Positions 1 through 5,508 of a DNA stretch of 5,508 nt are shown one piece after another. A program made the position numbers and the translations under genes. A model generated the notes under the pieces. It made no database searches, was not told where the DNA came from, and saw nothing but the letters and a program-made list of their open reading frames with translations. Within the stretch, counting starts at the first letter, position 1. Every line of letters starts with the position of its first letter. Origin of the DNA: an uncultured Bacteroidota bacterium (GTDB lineage Bacteria; Bacteroidota; Bacteroidia; Bacteroidales; P3); NCBI GenBank assembly GCA_902766265.1, contig CACXCY010000009.1, positions 1 to 5,508 of the forward strand, read 5' to 3'.

Positions 1-2
1 AC

Positions 3-38
3 TCAAGCAGCAGCCGTTCGGGCGGAGGAAGAAGATAA
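3..38 (+). CDS. possible C-terminal tail of an upstream gene (partial)
   Basis: This is a weak call. One forward frame entering the window reads a Ser/Gly/Arg-rich tail (SSSSRSGGGRR) and stops at TAA 36-38. The DNA changes from GC-rich to strongly AT-rich close to that stop, as expected where a gene ends. Two other forward frames are also open at the left edge. One stops at TAG 49-51. The other reads to TGA 95-97 and would overlap the GTG start of the phosphatase by four bases (GTGA). A reverse-strand gene cannot be excluded either. Too little is visible to name a product. Sequence to the left of the window would settle which frame, if any, is real. Confidence 0.25.
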   Translation, partial: SSSSRSGGGRR

Positions 39-93
39 TAATCAAAAGTAGAAACAAAATCCACTATCCTTCTATTTCATATCAAGAACAACT
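39..93 (+). promoter_or_regulatory. AT-rich leader upstream of the phosphatase, possible promoter region
   Basis: By hand count this stretch is only about 27% GC, far below the coding DNA around it. It lies directly before the first complete gene, so it is the most likely place for a promoter of the run. I see no good match to the Bacteroidales -7 element TAnnTTTG, no recognisable Pho-type operator repeats and no Shine-Dalgarno sequence before the GTG at 94. The last point is normal in this phylum. The call rests on base composition and position only. Confidence 0.3.
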
Positions 94-1236
94 GTGAACA
101 AACTTCATATCATTGCCGCCACGGCGGTCATAACGCTTGCCACCGCATGCACGCATAGCAAGCCCCTCACAGCCACCACCCCCGAAACTGTTACGGAATA
201 CAGCGAGGGGGTGTGGCACAACAATAGCCCTCATCCCCGCAACATTATATTCGTCGTAGGCGACGGCATGGGAACCACCCAGGTATATGCATCCATCGTG
301 GCACATCACGATGGATCTCAGTTTCTACGTTTCCCTTTCACGGGTTTCTCCCGCACCTATTCCAACAATAAATACACTACCGACTCGGGAGCCGGAGGAA
401 CAGCCCTGATGACGGGACACAAGGTAAACAACCGAGCCATTTCACAAGCTCCCGACGGCACAGATCTCCCGTCGTTTTTCACAACGTTAAAGGAACACAA
501 GGGCAAAGCCACCGGTTTCGTGGTCACCTGCAGCGTTGTCGATGCCACTCCTGCCACTACCTACGGCCACACTCCCGACCGCTCAATGAAAGACACATTG
601 AGTATGCAAATGGCGCAATGCAGCCACGACGTGATGATTGGTGCCGACAAAAAACAATTCCTCCCCGAGGGACGCAAAGATGCGGCAAGGCCTATCGACA
701 CCCTGTTGCAACGTGGGTACACGATGATCTACAACCTGCAGGATCTGAAGAAATGCAACAATGACAAAATATGTGCCCTGCTCTCGGCTGACGACGAGCC
801 AGGCGATGCCAACCAACGCAACTATTGGCTGGTCGACGGCACAAAAAAGGCCATTGAGATACTGAACAAACACCCACAGGGCTTTGCCCTCATGGTGGAA
901 GGATCCCAAATTGACTGGGGCGGACACAACAACGACACCGCCCTCCTGTTCTCTGAACTCGACGAGTTTGAAAAGACGCTGAAGGTAGTGCTTGACTTTG
1001 CCGAGAAAGACGGCAATACACTTGTGGTGGTCACTGCCGACCATGAAACTGGCGGGCTGGTGCTCACCGATGGTGATATCAAAGCAGGCAGGAACGAATG
1101 CAAATTCGTCACCACAAACCATTCCGGTGTTATGGTGCCGGTATTCGCCTACGGTCCTGGTGCCGAACGCTTCACCGGGATACAACAAAACACCGATATC
1201 TACAAGAAAATAATCAACCTGATGGGAATGAAATAA
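94..1236 (+). CDS. alkaline phosphatase, PhoA-type, predicted lipoprotein
   Basis: The 380-residue product should hydrolyse phosphomonoesters to an alcohol and phosphate with two Zn and one Mg, outside the inner membrane. Residues 1-19 are a lipoprotein signal (hydrophobic core, then LATAC), with Cys19 as the lipid-modified residue. PhoA-family motifs follow in order. VVGDGMG supplies metal ligand Asp57. TTDSGAGGTALMTG holds Asp97 and the nucleophile Ser98. DATPATTYGHTPDR holds Thr152 and Arg163, matching E. coli Thr155 and Arg166. VEGSQIDWGGH holds Glu269, Asp274 and His278. TADHETGG holds Asp316 and His317, and the last ligand is His343 in TNHSG. It is shorter than E. coli PhoA (about 470 residues) and close to compact monomer-like bacterial enzymes. 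Trp275 replaces the E. coli Lys328 equivalent, while Asp150 is kept at the 153 position. GTG 94 is the only sensible start: the frame has TAG at 49-51 and no ATG or TTG in between, and the next Met (residue 59) would remove the signal and part of the active site. Family and location are secure; the physiological substrate is unknown. Confidence 0.95.
   Translation: MNKLHIIAATAVITLATACTHSKPLTATTPETVTEYSEGVWHNNSPHPRNIIFVVGDGMGTTQVYASIVAHHDGSQFLRFPFTGFSRTYSNNKYTTDSGAGGTALMTGHKVNNRAISQAPDGTDLPSFFTTLKEHKGKATGFVVTCSVVDATPATTYGHTPDRSMKDTLSMQMAQCSHDVMIGADKKQFLPEGRKDAARPIDTLLQRGYTMIYNLQDLKKCNNDKICALLSADDEPGDANQRNYWLVDGTKKAIEILNKHPQGFALMVEGSQIDWGGHNNDTALLFSELDEFEKTLKVVLDFAEKDGNTLVVVTADHETGGLVLTDGDIKAGRNECKFVTTNHSGVMVPVFAYGPGAERFTGIQQNTDIYKKIINLMGMK
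291..316 (+). repeat. perfect 10-bp inverted repeat (hairpin) inside the phosphatase gene
   Basis: The left arm ATCCATCGTG (291-300) and right arm CACGATGGAT (307-316) are exact reverse complements separated by the six bases GCACAT. The repeat covers codons for residues 66-75 of the phosphatase, about 200 bases after the start codon. In RNA it would form a stable short stem-loop. It is followed by T-containing but not T-run sequence, so it does not look like an intrinsic terminator. A function is not shown and chance is possible. Confidence 0.6.
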
Positions 1237-1258
1237 CCCATAGATACGAGGCCCGCTG

Positions 1259-2092
1259 ATGAACAAAATCTTCAAATATCTACCCATCATCGTGTTTCTC
1301 ACTCTATGGAGAACCGCTACCGCACAGGAGATTTTGCACCCTGACACACTACAGGCACCGATTATTGGTTTCAGTTTCGGGGTGACTGCACCATCCGACA
1401 AGCTATCCTTCGGCAAAGAACCCAACGGCAACAAAGTGACCGACGGTTCGATGTACGACCTATATAAACCGCCCTATCTCTCTTTTGGTCTTGACTTCGC
1501 TTACAAACTGAAGAGCAATTGGTTCTTCTCTTTCGACGGCAGCATATTCTTCGGTAGCGACAACCTCAAATACCGAGTCGACCGCATGAGTGGCATTTTC
1601 ACGCGCGACAGTATTATCGTAGGTACCAATGGTACCGACGCCGTGGTAACCTGCTACAACCGTGGCCTCACTTTCAAGGGAGGGGTAGGAAAACTGTTCC
1701 CTTTCTCTGAAAAGAACCCTAATTCCGGAATCTTTGCCAAACTGTCGGGAGGATACATTCAGAACCAGACCATATTCATGATTAATGAGGTCAACGCCCC
1801 CCAGATTGACGACGACTATGCGCTGCTCTACGACCACCAACGCCGCGGCTTTGTGGTCACCGAAAGTGTCGGTTACCTATTCATGAGCAACCACCGCACA
1901 CTTGTCAACGCCTACATTGCTCTGGAAGTGAGTCAAAGCTGGATGCACTCCACCCGCGACTATATTATCGACAACATGATGGGGCTACATGGTCCCGACC
2001 CCAACAGATACTTCGATATGTCGTATGCCATCAAACTCTGCTGGATGTTCCCACTCACAGGCAAACCTGCATACGATTACTACTACTTCTAA
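1259..2092 (+). CDS. unrecognised secreted protein, probable small outer-membrane beta-barrel
   Basis: I do not recognise a named family. The 277-residue product begins with a classical Sec signal (Lys3, hydrophobic core 8-17, then ATA|Q), with probable cleavage after Ala22. There is no lipobox cysteine. The mature part has about eight short segments with alternating polar and hydrophobic or aromatic residues, near 35-43, 73-82, 87-97, 137-146, 157-168, 197-209, 215-226 and 252-264. Loops between them are rich in Asp, Asn and Gly. The protein ends in an aromatic stretch (DYYYF), and a C-terminal Phe is typical of outer-membrane barrels. These features fit a small barrel of roughly eight strands; a periplasmic beta-rich protein is the alternative. 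ATG 1259 lies 22 bases after the phosphatase stop and leads straight into the signal peptide. The position before waaA and tamL suggests an envelope role, but that is inference. Confidence 0.8.
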   Translation: MNKIFKYLPIIVFLTLWRTATAQEILHPDTLQAPIIGFSFGVTAPSDKLSFGKEPNGNKVTDGSMYDLYKPPYLSFGLDFAYKLKSNWFFSFDGSIFFGSDNLKYRVDRMSGIFTRDSIIVGTNGTDAVVTCYNRGLTFKGGVGKLFPFSEKNPNSGIFAKLSGGYIQNQTIFMINEVNAPQIDDDYALLYDHQRRGFVVTESVGYLFMSNHRTLVNAYIALEVSQSWMHSTRDYIIDNMMGLHGPDPNRYFDMSYAIKLCWMFPLTGKPAYDYYYF

Positions 2093-2134
2093 CCCATTCT
2101 GTCCACAAGAGATGCACAAACGACAAACAACACC

Positions 2135-3373
2135 GTGAGAACACTATACACAGCCGGCATATACCTATATACTCTTGGCGTACGCATAGCAAGCATCTGG
2201 AACGTCAAAGCCAAACAGATGTGCGCAGGATGGAAACAACTACCTGACAGCATCCCGCAACTATCCCAAGGCCCGACAGCTTGGTTTCATGCAGCGTCAT
2301 TGGGCGAGTTCGAGCAGGCACGTCCCGTGCTCGAATCATTCAGAGTCCTCCACCCCGACTATAATATCTGCATTTCCTTCTTCTCCCCTTCCGGTTTCGA
2401 GATACGCAAAAACTATGCCAACGCAGACTACATCTGCTACTTGCCGATGGACACCCGCCGCAACGCCCGCGCATTTGTGCAACGCATAAAGCCGGCAGTG
2501 GCATTTTTTGTCAAGTACGACTTCTGGTTCAACTACCTGAACGAGCTCCACAAACGCCAAGTGCCCACATATATCTTCTCCGCCATATTCCGTCCTTCGC
2601 AGTATTTTTTCAAATGGTATGGCGGATGGTTCCGCAAGCAGCTGGGACACTATACACATCTTTTCGTACAAAACGACGAATCGCTACAACTACTTCGCAA
2701 CCACGGCATATCTCAATGCTCCGTAGCCGGCGACACTCGGTTTGACCGCGTCAACGACATAGCGCAAGCCAGCAAACGCTTCCCGGAGATAGAAACCTTT
2801 ATCGGCGACAGTCCTGTGTTGATGGCTGGAAGTTCATGGGAGCCCGACGAAGCCAATATCAAATATTTCCTTGACAACTACCCGAGAGAGCTAAAACTCA
2901 TCGTGGCACCGCACGTTATCAGCGACAGCCACATCAACGCCATCGAACACCTATTCGGTGCAGAACGCTGTATCCGTTATTCCCAACTAAAAGCCGATAC
3001 CACACCGAACAAACACAAGATACTCATCATCGACAATATGGGCATGCTCTCGTCGCTGTACCGCTACGCCACCGTGGCCTATATCGGGGGCGGCTTCGGA
3101 CGTGGAATACACAACATTCTTGAAGCCATAACATTTGGAAAACCTGTCTGTTTCGGGCCCAACCACTTGAAATTTCAAGAGGCCAAAGACATCATTGCCC
3201 GCAAAGGTGGTTTCGCCTATCATACGGCACAGGAGCTCAACATCATATTGACACGCCTGTTTGACGACAAAGAGACATACCACCACGCCTCACAAGTATG
3301 CACCGACTATCTGTCGGAAAACCTTGGGGCCACCCAACAAATACTCAACCTTGTAGAGCAGCACCGCCAATAG
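2135..3373 (+). CDS. waaA: 3-deoxy-D-manno-octulosonic acid (Kdo) transferase
   Basis: This 412-residue enzyme (also called KdtA, family GT30) transfers Kdo from CMP-Kdo to the lipid A precursor at the cytoplasmic face of the inner membrane, starting the LPS core. Residues 5-22 are a hydrophobic membrane-anchoring helix. The acceptor-side motif HAASLGEFEQARP (52-64) contains Glu58, the likely catalytic base of the family. KYDFW (127-131) lines up with ETELW of E. coli WaaA. Further matches are AGDTRFD (198-204), AGSSWEPDEA (231-240), APH (258-260), the nucleotide-sugar-binding GGGFGRGIHNILEA (318-331) and GPNHLKFQEA (341-350). Length is close to the E. coli enzyme (425). GTG 2135 is preferred because the next Met (residue 29, base 2219) would remove the anchor. 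The ATG at 2112 is out of frame. The gene follows the barrel-like gene by 42 bases with no hairpin between them, and tamL starts only 5 bases after its stop, so translation of those two may be coupled. Confidence 0.96.
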   Translation: MRTLYTAGIYLYTLGVRIASIWNVKAKQMCAGWKQLPDSIPQLSQGPTAWFHAASLGEFEQARPVLESFRVLHPDYNICISFFSPSGFEIRKNYANADYICYLPMDTRRNARAFVQRIKPAVAFFVKYDFWFNYLNELHKRQVPTYIFSAIFRPSQYFFKWYGGWFRKQLGHYTHLFVQNDESLQLLRNHGISQCSVAGDTRFDRVNDIAQASKRFPEIETFIGDSPVLMAGSSWEPDEANIKYFLDNYPRELKLIVAPHVISDSHINAIEHLFGAERCIRYSQLKADTTPNKHKILIIDNMGMLSSLYRYATVAYIGGGFGRGIHNILEAITFGKPVCFGPNHLKFQEAKDIIARKGGFAYHTAQELNIILTRLFDDKETYHHASQVCTDYLSENLGATQQILNLVEQHRQ

Positions 3374-3378
3374 TTGCC

Positions 3379-5508
3379 ATGCGCACCCAACGCCCATATA
3401 GAATCGCACTTGTCCTGCTGGCATTGCTGGCTGTTGCGACATCGTGCAGCATCGACAAGTATGTGGGCGAACACGAATCCATACTGGCCGAAAACAAGTA
3501 TGTCATAGAGCCCGCCGACGAATCTGTAGCCAGCAAAGAGTCCGTACGGGCGCTGACAAAACTGAACAACTACACCGTACAGACACCCAACAAGAAATTT
3601 CTCTGGATGCGGCCGAAGATGCGGACATATTGCCTCTCCAACCCTTCCGACTCCAACTTTGTAAACCGCACCCTGCGCAAACAAGGCGAGCCACCCGTCA
3701 TATACAACGAGAGTGCCACCGAACGCACAAGCCAACAGTTGCTGAACCTGATGGAGAGCAAAGGTTGCTTCACCTCCACCCTCCACTACGACACCGCCCA
3801 TTTCGGCCACAAGAATGTACGGGTGACATACTACCTGCACCCGTCGCCACGCTACAAAATACGCCATGTGGCTTTCCATTCCGAAAACGACCTTGTGCAG
3901 CAACTGCTGAACCAATGGAACCGCGCATCCCTGCTGAAGGAAGACGACTACTACGACCAAGACATCCTGGCAAAAGAACGCGACCGCATAGCCAACAATC
4001 TGCAGAACAATGGATTTTTCTATGCGTCGGCCGACAATATATCGTTCCTGATTGACTCCTCCTTTGCGGACAACACCCTCTCCATCGATGTGCGCGTGAG
4101 AGACCTTACGATGCGCCACCAGGCGACGCACCAGCAAACATCCTCGCTGCGCCAGTATACGGTCGACAAGATATACATCTACCCGAACAGCAGCGCTTTG
4201 GCGGAGAAACAGACCGAACGGCTCGACACGCTGGTATACCCCTATACCTTCGGCGACCGCACCACCGACTACTATTTTATAGGCCCCCAGCCCATGACGC
4301 TCGCGCCCGAAGTCATCGCCCGCTCGCTGTTCCTTTTCAACGGCCAGATATACCAAAGCCGCAGCGTGGAGCGCTCCTACAACTCCCTCCTCAACCTGCG
4401 TAACTTCAAATACATCAACTTCGACTTCACCCCTTCGCCTACCGACGGCAACGACAGCATAGGCACTCTCGACGCCACCGTGCGACTCATCAACAACACA
4501 CGCCGCAAGGTCTCGCTCTCGCTCGAGGTCAACAATGCGTCGCCGACGGGCAACAGCAACACCAACCAGAACTTCATCACCAGCGGCAACCTGGGTGTGG
4601 AGATAGGCATGGCCTACCAGAACAAGAACCTATTCGGCGGCGCCGAGTTGCTCAAGGTGGAGAACTCGTTCCTGATAGAGATGCCCAAGATAGGCAGCAC
4701 TCCGGGCGACGGCAAGAATTTCTCGGCATTTGAAGCGGGAATCAACATCAGTTTGGACCTGCCCCGACTGCTGCTCCCCCGGAAATGGGAACGGATATGG
4801 CAGCGGTCAAAGCCCCACACTGTGTTCACCATAGGCGGCAACTACCAAGACCGCGAATATTTCGAGCGCATGCTCCTCAACACATCGTTCGGCTACAGCT
4901 GGGGAAGCAACAGCCGCGTGCAGCACCAGGTGCTGCCGATAGAGATGACCTTTGCGCGTTTCTATGACATCGACCCCGCATTCTGGGCACGCATAGAGAA
5001 CATCGCCAGCAACGGGCGACTCAAATACCAATACAGCAGCCACTTCATCATCAATTCACGCTACGACTACGTCTACAGCACCCAACGTTTCAACGTGCGC
5101 CGCGACTTCACCTCCCTCCACCTGTCGGCCGAGACGGCAGGTGCATTGGCCGAACTATTGAGCCGCGCGCTGAACGTGCCCACCGACTCCAGCGGCATCC
5201 ACATCGTCTATCAGGTGCCGTTCTCCCAATACGTACGTCTCAACGGCGAGGTGAAACGCTACAACTATATCGGTTCCGACAACACCTTCGTCACCCGCCT
5301 GCTCATAGGCGCAGGACTCCCCTACGGAAACTCCGACAAGATGCAGATGCCTTACGAGAAGAGTTTCTTCGGCGGCGGCCCCACCACCATGCGCGCCTGG
5401 CACCTGCGACGGCTCGGTCCCGGATACTTCTCGCCGAAGGACAACTATATGCTTGAGCGCACAGGCGACATCACCTTTGTGCTCAACTTCGAAGACCGCT
5501 TCCCCATC
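3379..5508 (+). CDS. tamL: TamL, lipid-anchored Omp85/BamA-family outer-membrane assembly protein (3' end outside window)
   Basis: The visible 710 residues remain open to the window edge. Residues 1-23 form a lipoprotein signal (hydrophobic 9-20, then ATSC, Cys23). A lipid anchor on an Omp85 protein is the mark of TamL, the Bacteroidota counterpart of TamA, which works with the inner-membrane-anchored TamB in outer-membrane assembly. The soluble part, to about residue 372, fits POTRA-type domains: GEPPVIYN (103-110) with a helix and SKGCF after it, PRYKIRHVAFH (157-167), YTVDKIYIY (260-268), and the helix-strand unit at 311-350. The barrel starts near RRKVSLSLEVNN (375-386). FFGGGPTTMRAW (663-674) is the conserved inward-folded loop; MRAW sits where BamA has VRGF. 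About 60-100 residues, the last barrel strands, are probably missing at the right edge, judging from the family's usual size. ATG 3379 is the only start that gives the lipoprotein signal. GC content is higher than in the three upstream genes. Confidence 0.92.
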   Translation, partial: MRTQRPYRIALVLLALLAVATSCSIDKYVGEHESILAENKYVIEPADESVASKESVRALTKLNNYTVQTPNKKFLWMRPKMRTYCLSNPSDSNFVNRTLRKQGEPPVIYNESATERTSQQLLNLMESKGCFTSTLHYDTAHFGHKNVRVTYYLHPSPRYKIRHVAFHSENDLVQQLLNQWNRASLLKEDDYYDQDILAKERDRIANNLQNNGFFYASADNISFLIDSSFADNTLSIDVRVRDLTMRHQATHQQTSSLRQYTVDKIYIYPNSSALAEKQTERLDTLVYPYTFGDRTTDYYFIGPQPMTLAPEVIARSLFLFNGQIYQSRSVERSYNSLLNLRNFKYINFDFTPSPTDGNDSIGTLDATVRLINNTRRKVSLSLEVNNASPTGNSNTNQNFITSGNLGVEIGMAYQNKNLFGGAELLKVENSFLIEMPKIGSTPGDGKNFSAFEAGINISLDLPRLLLPRKWERIWQRSKPHTVFTIGGNYQDREYFERMLLNTSFGYSWGSNSRVQHQVLPIEMTFARFYDIDPAFWARIENIASNGRLKYQYSSHFIINSRYDYVYSTQRFNVRRDFTSLHLSAETAGALAELLSRALNVPTDSSGIHIVYQVPFSQYVRLNGEVKRYNYIGSDNTFVTRLLIGAGLPYGNSDKMQMPYEKSFFGGGPTTMRAWHLRRLGPGYFSPKDNYMLERTGDITFVLNFEDRFPI

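Noticed and set aside
583..1434. Reverse-strand open frame of 283 codons
   Set aside because: It crosses the phosphatase gene and the start of the next gene on the opposite strand, shows no signal peptide or motif, and is explained as a shadow of the real coding frames.
1622..1636. Two GGTACC palindromes separated by AAT, forming a near-perfect 15-base palindrome
   Set aside because: It encodes the short residue repeat GTNGT in a loop of the barrel-like protein. The loop is too small for a normal hairpin and the element is not repeated elsewhere in the window.
2093..2134. Possible terminator or promoter between the barrel-like gene and waaA
   Set aside because: No inverted repeat, T-run or TAnnTTTG element is visible in the 42 bases.
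2309..2335. Imperfect inverted repeat (TTCGAGC / GCTCGAA with an inner ACG / CGT pair) in waaA
   Set aside because: The stem is broken by a four-base bulge and lies in codons just at and after the conserved GEFEQARP motif, so protein constraint and chance explain it better than a regulatory role.
3444..4055. Forward open frame of 203 codons in another frame inside tamL
   Set aside because: The product is Arg/His/Pro/Gln-rich, as expected from an off-frame reading of C-rich codons, while the tamL frame carries the POTRA motifs throughout.
3307..4356. Long open frame of 349 codons on the reverse strand
   Set aside because: It lies almost entirely opposite tamL, whose protein has clear family motifs. 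The strong C/G-ending codon bias of tamL keeps an antisense frame free of stops, and the translated product is low-complexity Val/Gly-rich with no recognisable domain.

Overview
The window looks like chromosomal DNA from a Gram-negative member of the Bacteroidales (Bacteroides/Prevotella-like). Three things point there. The last gene is a lipid-anchored Omp85 protein of the TamL type, a form characteristic of Bacteroidota. The Kdo transferase carries Bacteroidota-style motif variants such as KYDFW and GRGIHN. The gene starts lack a convincing Shine-Dalgarno sequence, and two of the four are GTG. The genus cannot be fixed from this sequence alone.

Layout, all on the + strand. Bases 1-93 hold a possible tail of an upstream gene and an AT-rich leader. 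Bases 94-1236 encode a lipoprotein alkaline phosphatase with a complete set of PhoA-family catalytic and metal-binding residues. Bases 1259-2092 encode a 277-residue secreted protein, probably a small outer-membrane beta-barrel, which I do not recognise as a named family. Bases 2135-3373 encode WaaA/KdtA, the Kdo transferase of LPS synthesis. Bases 3379-5508 encode the first 710 residues of TamL, which runs off the window before the last barrel strands. No RNA gene, mobile element, CRISPR array or clear terminator was seen.

The gaps between genes are 22, 42 and 5 bases, and none contains a hairpin terminator or a Bacteroidales-type TAnnTTTG promoter element. Co-transcription, at least of waaA-tamL and probably of all four genes, is therefore the simplest reading. 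The common theme is the cell envelope: a periplasmic phosphate-releasing lipoprotein, an outer-membrane protein, LPS inner-core synthesis and outer-membrane protein assembly.

I did not find evidence of a new defence or mobile system. The parts most worth following up are the unrecognised barrel-like protein between the phosphatase and waaA, a perfect 10-bp hairpin inside the phosphatase gene, the residue variants in the two enzymes, and a rise in GC content within tamL.
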